Source: Cunninghamia lanceolata (lineage: Eukaryota; Streptophyta; Pinopsida; Cupressales; Cupressaceae). Taken from it: 64,000 bases of DNA. The translations under genes and the position numbers were made by a program. Shown in pieces: positions 59,903 to 64,000 of this stretch. Location: NCBI GenBank assembly GCA_027924645.1, contig BSBN01000233.1, positions 10,310,501-10,374,500 of the forward strand, in the 5' to 3' direction. How positions within the stretch are numbered: the stretch's first letter is position 1; the number at the start of each line of letters is the position of its first letter. Under the pieces are notes generated by a model. That model saw only the letters and a list, made by a program, of their open reading frames with translations. It was not told the origin of the DNA and did not search any database.

Positions 59903-61160
59903 ATTGTTGAACAAGTCATTCCCACATTTCCCATGCGGTCATGAAACACAACACGTGTCATGTCCACATTTGTCATGTGGTCATGACACGAAATATCAAA
60001 AACTTTTCCACATGTCCCTAGAAACCCCCTCGCACACGTCTGCATGCTTGGTGGCAATACACATAAGGCGTAAACATGTCAGTCAAACTAGGGGAAGAGT
60101 GTTTACATACATAATCCCCTGCGTGATGATAGCTAACTAGGGGGTTATGTGATGTGCAGAGCGTCACTACTAGGGTTAGGATCGAATGGACTTGAACCCT
60201 AAGTTTCCTAAGTGAGTGACATGATTCTGATAGGAGTCAAAATCCAACCCTAATTATAGAGCATCAAAATACATTAAAATATGCCTTCGTTAAAAATAAT
60301 AATTACAAGGTAAAATAAATGTTAACTAATGTCAAGGGAATTCACTTAAAAAATTGCCCTAAGTCTCAAAAAATTTCAGCAGCATAATGCATTATTAACA
60401 TTTGAAATAAATGTTTTTAAAAAAGGTCTCCCTCGAAAACATTTAGGAGAAAATTAAATAAATAATTAAAAAGATTAATTTAAATCTACCTAATAGCATT
60501 ATAAAAATTACCTCTCGATTAATCAAAAATCAAATTAAATAATTAATCCCAAAAATAAAATGGTCTACAAATAAATATAATTCCAACAATTATATTTATT
60601 CAATTAAATCAAGGTAAAATTAAAATCAATAAACAACGTTATAGAATTTGCCCTCCATTTACTAACTCATTAAATTAAATAGGACAATTAAGTAATTACT
60701 TACACCTAAATAAAATACAATAATATAACCTAACTATTAATAATAACCCAAACAAATAAGTTCATAGATAAGGTAAAATATGATTTCCCCTTAACAATTA
60801 AAAAGGATTGGACTTAGAAATGTCCCACTCAAGTCTAAGTCAAAAAGTGAACTAATTTAAACAAATCCCATAAGAATATAAGGGGGAAATTTAAATTCAC
60901 GTTCACAAAAGAAAGCAAGGCAAAATAATAATAAAAAACAAATAAATAATAAAAGTTTCCCTCAAAAGCCCTAAAAGCCTCCTCTATTATTTTATTATTT
61001 CCCCTCCTACCCTAACCCTATTCCTTTCTTCTCTCCTTTTCTTTTCTTCTTTCATTTTGTTTTCTCCATTCTATTTTTTTTCTCTTGGGTTGCAAGTTGG
61101 GTTTTCATCTCAATGGCTTGGGTAGCCATGAAAATACCTCACAAAGGGGTATATACTCAT

Positions 61161-61168
61161 TTTATATA
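61161..61168 (-). promoter_or_regulatory. TATA box of the long LTR
   Basis: The minus strand reads TATATAAA, followed about 60-130 bp later by a purine-rich leader, as in many plant chromovirus LTRs. Confidence 0.5.
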
Positions 61169-61343
61169 TGCACAGGGGTTTCACTTATTTTCACTTATTT
61201 TTGCTATTCTGTAAAAAAAATAGTGGTAAATATAATGTCATTCGATCATTTAAAATGTATATATATATATATTCCATGAACAACACTTAACTAAAATAAA
61301 ATAAATCAGATTAGGAAGGCTTGAAACAAAACTAAGTATATGC

Positions 61344-61630
61344 CGATGATGGCATGGTTCGGTGGTTAAGTCGCTCAGGATGTAGTGGCGGCCACCAGAG
61401 TTCAAACCCCCGCTGGGCCAAAGAGCTCGCAAGGCTTTACGCCTTCGCTGGGCCAATGAGCTCGCGGGTTTGAAGTGTTCTTCCTAGGGGATGAGGTCCC
61501 CCAGTTGTGGCCTCACCGGTTCATTGCTCCGGGCAAAAGCATTCGCGTGGAGCCGGAGGGCGTGTCGCACCAGCGTCGCCGGTCACGTTAAAAAGTTTAC
61601 CAGGCGCATTTTTAAAAAAAAAAAAAAAAA
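61344..61630 (+). mobile_element. tRNA-derived SINE with poly(A) tail
   Basis: It is flanked by perfect 18-bp duplications acaaaactaagtatatgc (61326-61343 and 61631-61648). The head has pol III boxes: an A-box-like TGGTTCGGTGG near 61355 and a B-box GAGTTCAAACC near 61398. The body is GC-rich against AT-rich surroundings and ends in TTTTT and an 18-A run (61614-61631). A 20-bp segment (CGCTGGGCCAAWGAGCTCGC) occurs twice, at 61411 and 61446. I do not name a family. Confidence 0.92.
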
Positions 61631-62243
61631 ACAAAACTAAGTATATGCTCATTTTTCTTTTGGCAGAAATAAAATAAGACAGAATAATTTTCTTTTTTTT
61701 AAAGCATATTCCTCTCTATCTCAATCTTTTTGACAGCAAATAAAATATGACACTCATATTGTTTTTCTCCTTTCTTTAAAAACAGTAAATAACATGAGGG
61801 AATAAACACATTTCTTTAAATTTTTAAGAACCATATCAATTAGAGCTTAACTACTTTCTTTTCTATTCTAACATTTAAAGAGCAACTATTGCATTTGCAC
61901 ACAAATAAATGTATCCACAATAATTATATCTTTTCCATACCATGAAACACATGAATATATCAAGAAGATAATATCCATTAAAGGGCAGCAAAGGATCTTT
62001 TCTTTCTTTAACAACAACAACTAAACTTCATAAATAAATTGTTGAAAACACTTGCAACATGAGGAAAGATTTTATTACACACTACAACATTGAGAGTTCC
62101 AACTTTGACAACAAATAAAATAAGGCCTCCAAGGCCATGGCTAACAAAACAACCATCATGATAATGAAAATGAGGCCACAATGGCCATTCTCCAAAGCTC
62201 CAAAACCACCAACATAACCTGCAATAAAATTTAAACACAAAGA

Positions 62244-62356
62244 GAGGGTGACCTCGAGGAGGTTCACTCTAACCAAAATAATCCCATAATCCATATAATT
62301 CCCTCAAGGCCATAATAATAGTAACACCAGGAGGGTGACCTCGAGGAGGTTCACTC
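62244..62356. repeat. Repeated 26-bp segment, 87 bp apart
   Basis: GAGGGTGACCTCGAGGAGGT plus TCACTC occurs identically at 62244-62269 and 62331-62356, inside the long LTR. Confidence 0.75.
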
Positions 62357-62757
62357 CTCCCCCACCCCACACAAGTTGAGCATTTTCTCCAAATGGAGAG
62401 GCTTTTACCAACACACAAAAGGAAAATAAAACCCAACACAATTTTCAAGCACATAATAAAAAATGAAACAAGCATAAGGAAATGCTAAATGCCATAGCCC
62501 TTACCTTAAGAGCCCAACAATGTATGCAAGTTGAAGAAGAGCCCACAAGCTTTCTCCAAGCCTCCAATCCTCTAAGTTCTTCTAACTCCTTCCCAAAAAC
62601 CTCAAAAGATAGAAAAATTTCAAAAAGTAAGAACCCCCAACTCCTCTCCAAGAGGAGATAAAATAGGCCTCCAATCGAGGCCTTGAGCAATGAGAAGGTA
62701 ACACATGTCACCTTCTCCTTCCTCATCCCATGCCACTTGCAAGGCAGAAGGAATTTG

Positions 62758-62951
62758 AGGGTGACATGTGTCACCCTCTTATCCATTCAAACCTTCATCC
62801 TCTGCAGTTGTGCTCTCACACATGTGTGAGCCAAAGTGGAGAGGTGGCACCTCTCTCCATGGCTCCATGAGGATAAGGGATGACACATGCCATCCTCTTA
62901 TCCTCCAAGAGACCCCTCTCACTCCAAGATGCTCTAACACATGTGTGAGAG
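62758..62951. repeat. Cluster of ACATGTGT-centred palindromes
   Basis: AGGGTGAC-ATGT-GTCACCCT (62758-62777), perfect CTCACACATGTGTGAG (62815-62830) and CTCT-A-ACACATGTGT-G-AGAG (62932-62951) lie within 200 bp in the U3 of the long LTR. Confidence 0.7.
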
Positions 62952-63894
62952 TCTTGGAGGGAGGTTCCACACACTTGGGGGTCTTGAAGACCCCCCAAGT
63001 CTTCATGGTGGAGGAATCCCCAAGCCTTGGGAAGGGAGATGGGCCTTTTCCAAGGCATGACTCATCTCCCACCCTTAGCCATTTTGAATTTTCGTCACTT
63101 TTACTAAACCCAAGTTTAGGTTGACTAGATGGGAGTTATCCTAGGGTTTAGTAAGTCCAAATGGACCATAGACCCTAGGGGTACCACCTAGGGTTAGTTT
63201 GGACCTCAAATAAACACTTAGGGAGGTGTAAAATCACATTAAATGACCCAAAAAGAAAAAGAACACCAAATGGTGTGAATTAAAACACAAGCTTTACAAC
63301 ACATCAATTAAATTAAATAAAAGGGGTGAACTAGGCCAATTAATTAAATTCAACCATTCACGAAACATCATTCAATCAAACATGATCCTCATCCCTCTTG
63401 GGAATGGATTGGCTTAACAAGGAAGCACATAAGTGTGAGATCGGCCTCTGATTTTCCATGGCCTAGAAAATCACCTACGCACTTGAGAAATGGTCAATCC
63501 AATATAGATATATCATAGATGAAGCAACAGAATATAATAATCATGTCATCTCATAATTCATACACAACATTAAACAACTCACATCATAATTAAGATTTAT
63601 AATTGCATTTTCTATGAACTAACTCAAAAATTAGAATCAAATAGTAAATCCATATAATGAGCTCATAATCAACATCACTAATAATCATCAATTGTATCTC
63701 ACATGTCTAACATCATAAGAGCATCAAAATAGGATAAAATCAAATCACCACATAACTAATCAAAGCTAATCTAAAATTATGAGATATAGTCTAAATCTAC
63801 ATAATGGAAATCAATAGTCTCTAAATGTCTTGAAATGTCTCTAATTGTCATATGAAATGATCAAAATAGGGAAGTGAAATAAATAGGCCTCACA

Positions 63895-63906
63895 TCCTCC
63901 CCCTCT
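63895..63906 (-). promoter_or_regulatory. Polypurine tract of a chromovirus
   Basis: The minus strand reads AGAGGGGGAGGA immediately before the LTR start TGTGAGG. This junction is typical of plant Tekay/Del-type gypsy elements. Confidence 0.8.
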
Positions 63907-63922
63907 AAGACTAAACTTTCTC

Positions 63923-64000
63923 CTAGAAGTCATCAAAAAGGTGAGGATATAGTGTCCTCAATCTAGGTGCATCCTCCCAAGTTGCTGCGACCTCATCATA
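63923..64000 (-). pseudogene. End of chromovirus integrase/chromodomain (partial)
   Basis: The minus strand reads VAATWEDAPRLRTLYPHLFDDF and then TAG at 63923. TW-E-(x)-L-(x)-YPHL is the usual end of a gypsy chromodomain, which targets integration to modified histones. Two more TAG codons follow in frame before the polypurine tract, so the very end is decayed. The rest of pol is off the right edge. Confidence 0.7.

Larger units (their letters stand above)
59905..63894 (-). repeat. Long LTR (chromovirus 3' LTR on the right); left limit uncertain
   Basis: On the minus strand an LTR starts TGTGAGGCCTATTTATTTC at 63894, directly after a polypurine tract. It has a TATA box at 61161-61168, followed by an A/G-rich leader with AGGGTTAGGG. 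It may continue to TTCAACA at 59905, which would give about 3.7 kb without the SINE. The other possibility is that two LTRs abut somewhere around 59905-60150. ORFs predicted inside (for example 62445-62786) are not convincing. Confidence 0.5.

Noticed and set aside
61355..61410. tRNA gene
   Set aside because: The A- and B-box-like words belong to a SINE head with poly(A) and target duplications; no cloverleaf or acceptor stem closes.
62445..62786. 113-aa minus ORF in the long LTR
   Set aside because: Non-coding U3 with repeats and palindromes; no recognisable domain.
1..64000. Ordinary host protein-coding genes
   Set aside because: No frame outside the mobile elements shows a recognisable domain or a convincing exon series; every coherent frame traces to an element or captured ORF.

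Overview
The window looks like gene-poor nuclear DNA from a seed plant with a very large, retrotransposon-filled genome. A gymnosperm is my best guess, but nothing here proves it. The DNA is AT-rich. I see no convincing host gene, no rRNA or tRNA gene and no CRISPR array. Almost everything I can identify is nested LTR retrotransposon DNA, mostly decayed by in-frame stops and small indels.

Layout. (1) 591-16435, minus strand: one LTR of about 7.07 kb once insertions are removed, with its primer-binding site (PBS) and internal leader at 1-590. It carries a long ORF in its U3. It is interrupted by a complete 7.5 kb pol-less element (4982-12456, plus) and by a solo LTR (15100-16385, 5-bp duplication GGGTC). 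(2) 16436-18658: non-coding, LTR-like DNA. (3) 18718-41026, plus: a 22.3 kb Ty3/gypsy element with two giant LTRs of 6,939 and 7,194 bp around a decayed gag-protease-RNaseH-RT-integrase region. Each LTR contains a decayed copy of a ~1,450-codon ORF. This element sits inside a small ~440-bp LTR (18659-18717 plus 41032-41414, minus). (4) 41415-49823: remains of minus-strand gypsy elements, including an antisense plant-mobile-domain (PMD) gene at 42071-43960, two LTR/PPT junctions and a protease-like remnant. (5) 49824-55288: a solo LTR (50699-52696, duplication CTAAT) and another LTR-like block. (6) 55289-59902, minus: a second pol-less element of the same protein type as the one at 4982-12456. 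(7) 59905-64000, minus: a long chromovirus-type LTR with its polypurine tract and the end of a chromodomain. A tRNA-derived SINE with an 18-bp target duplication lies inside it.

The most interesting signal is a large protein family riding on retrotransposons in two ways. In the giant-LTR gypsy elements the ORF lies inside U3, upstream of the LTR's own TATA box, so it would form the 3'-terminal gene of the genomic RNA. In the pol-less elements a similarly built ORF (globular N-terminal half, basic/acidic low-complexity middle, coiled-coil tail) follows a gag fragment made of coiled coil and zinc knuckles. Within each type, strongly diverged copies keep the same protein although the DNA has drifted, which suggests past selection on the protein. 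I do not recognise its function.
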